Positions 7,457 through 7,940 of a DNA stretch of 7,940 nucleotides are shown here, in pieces. Made by a program: the position numbers and the translations under genes. Location: contig JAQVDG010000084.1 in the NCBI GenBank assembly GCA_028698395.1, positions 1 through 7,940 of the forward strand, written 5' to 3'. This DNA is from Weeksellaceae bacterium. Its GTDB lineage: Bacteria; Bacteroidota; Bacteroidia; Flavobacteriales; Weeksellaceae. How positions within the stretch are numbered: the stretch's first letter is position 1; every line of letters begins with the position of its first letter. The notes under the pieces are model-generated. The model searched no databases and was not told the origin of the DNA. It was given only the letters and a program-made list of their open reading frames with translations.

Positions 7457-7470
7457 CGGGAAGATTCCCG
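7457..7470. repeat. 14-base palindrome just upstream of the nucleotidyltransferase
   Basis: CGGGAA (7457-7462) and TTCCCG (7465-7470) are perfect 6-base arms around GA. The element lies 14 bases before the ATG of the minus-strand gene, so it is probably in its leader or over its promoter. It is a GC-rich patch in very AT-rich DNA. An operator or a small leader hairpin that limits translation are the likeliest roles; a terminator is unlikely because no T-run follows on either side. Confidence 0.45.
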
Positions 7471-7577
7471 GTACATAATTATTGAGATGGTAAATATAAG
7501 CGTTTTTGAAATTTTCAGCTCATTTTATTCGTCATGATTTTGTGAATTACTTCTATATTCTTATCTCTAAAGTTCAA

Positions 7578-7597
7578 AATAAGGCAAATGCCTTATT
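7578..7597. promoter_or_regulatory. 20-base palindrome in the divergent intergenic region, candidate operator
   Basis: AATAAGGCA (7578-7586) and TGCCTTATT (7589-7597) are perfect 9-base arms around AA. The element lies about 135 bases from the leftward gene start and 120 bases from the rightward ATG, where a regulator could act on either gene. No T-run follows the arms, so it is not an evident terminator. The symmetry is seen directly; the operator role is inferred. Confidence 0.4.
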
Positions 7598-7717
7598 GAT
7601 TGGCATAATCCTTTTCTGTAATATTGTCTTATTATAATAAAATAATTACATGATTGACCGGATTTATCTCTACTTATTTATATAATTTGTTCAGTATATT
7701 CTATAAAAATAAAAATT

Positions 7718-7940
7718 ATGCCCTCTATCCCAAATCATCTTTTCAAACTTTCTTTATTCTCTTCTTTTGTGAAAATCAAAGGAAGTTTTTTTCTCATTTT
7801 AATCAGTTACATAGTTTGTGGACAAACAGAAGTCTCACACCTTAGTCCACCCAAAACCCATTGGCAGTCCTTTGGATTTCACAAACAGCCAAAGCAGGTC
7901 GCTATCGCCTATTACAAAAGCGACAGTTTGGGGTACGAAC
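7718..7940 (+). CDS. Start of an exported protein of unknown function; 3'-truncated by the window
   Basis: An open frame starts at ATG 7718 and runs 74 codons to the right edge without a stop. It encodes a hydrophobic signal sequence, KIKGSFFLILISYIVCGQTE (residues 19-38), then a polar mature part (SHLSPPKTHWQSFGFHKQPKQVAIAYYKSDSLGYE). The form basic residues, short hydrophobic core, CGQ is typical of a Sec signal peptide. The cysteine is not in a good lipobox, because Y-I-V precedes it. The signal would be more standard if translation began at GTG 7769 (residue 18), which would shorten the N-terminus to the usual length. Base composition becomes less AT-rich after about 7845, as expected of coding DNA. 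I do not recognise the family. The gene is divergent from the nucleotidyltransferase. Confidence 0.65.
   Translation, partial: MPSIPNHLFKLSLFSSFVKIKGSFFLILISYIVCGQTEVSHLSPPKTHWQSFGFHKQPKQVAIAYYKSDSLGYE

Noticed and set aside
7491..7498. Minus-strand TATATTTA as a promoter -7 element for the nucleotidyltransferase
   Set aside because: The final G is missing and no TTG lies at the right distance upstream, so I did not list it as a promoter.
7601..7616. TGGCATAATCCTTTTC, similar to a sigma-54 -24 element, in the divergent region
   Set aside because: The bases ten after the GG are TT rather than GC, so the essential -12 dinucleotide is missing.
7629..7640. Perfect 12-base palindrome TTATTATAATAA
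   Set aside because: It is made only of A and T in very AT-rich DNA, so chance is a sufficient explanation.
7654..7845. 63-codon plus-strand open frame overlapping the exported-protein gene in another frame
   Set aside because: It starts with TTG, its F/Y/N/L-rich translation looks like translated AT-rich noncoding DNA, and it overlaps a frame with a clear signal peptide that stays open to the edge.
7898..7924. Inverted repeat GTCGCT/AGCGAC with a 15-base loop
   Set aside because: It is short and inside the exported protein's coding frame, with no T-run or regulatory context.

Overview
The window looks like chromosome of an AT-rich Bacteroidota member, most likely of the Flavobacteriia. The reasons are a PorP/SprF-family outer-membrane protein (a type IX secretion family essentially confined to this phylum), A-rich translation starts without clear Shine-Dalgarno sequences, promoter candidates resembling the Bacteroidota TTG/TAnnTTTG pattern, and protein sequences that read as flavobacterial. 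I see no tRNA, rRNA, CRISPR array, insertion sequence or prophage gene.

Layout. Positions 1-804 (+) hold the C-terminal half of a biotin-dependent acyl-CoA carboxylase carboxyltransferase (methylcrotonyl-CoA type), cut by the left edge. A 306-base regulatory gap follows, with an 18-base palindrome and a very good sigma-54 (-24/-12) promoter match. It leads into a complete clpC (1111-3639, +), the AAA+ unfoldase partner of ClpP, which ends at a strong intrinsic terminator. After a 432-base gap comes a monocistronic PorP/SprF-like outer-membrane protein (4072-5034, +). It converges on the dipeptidase gene pepD (5147-6604, -), and a long imperfect stem-loop that could terminate both lies between them. 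Upstream of pepD on the same strand is a MurU-like sugar-1-phosphate nucleotidyltransferase (6705-7442, -). The last 223 bases hold the start of a rightward gene for an exported protein I do not recognise (from 7718). It is divergent from the nucleotidyltransferase, and two good palindromes lie in the space between them.

How the genes fit together. These are mostly housekeeping genes in separate transcription units: acyl-CoA metabolism, regulated proteolysis, peptide scavenging, and probably cell-wall sugar recycling. The cytosolic dipeptidase can complete breakdown of short peptides such as those released by Clp-type proteases, but nothing in the layout shows co-regulation. I do not see a new multi-gene system. 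The observations most worth following are regulatory: the sigma-54-type promoter with an upstream palindrome at clpC, the solitary PorP/SprF gene without an adhesin neighbour, and the palindromes in the 7443-7717 divergent region.
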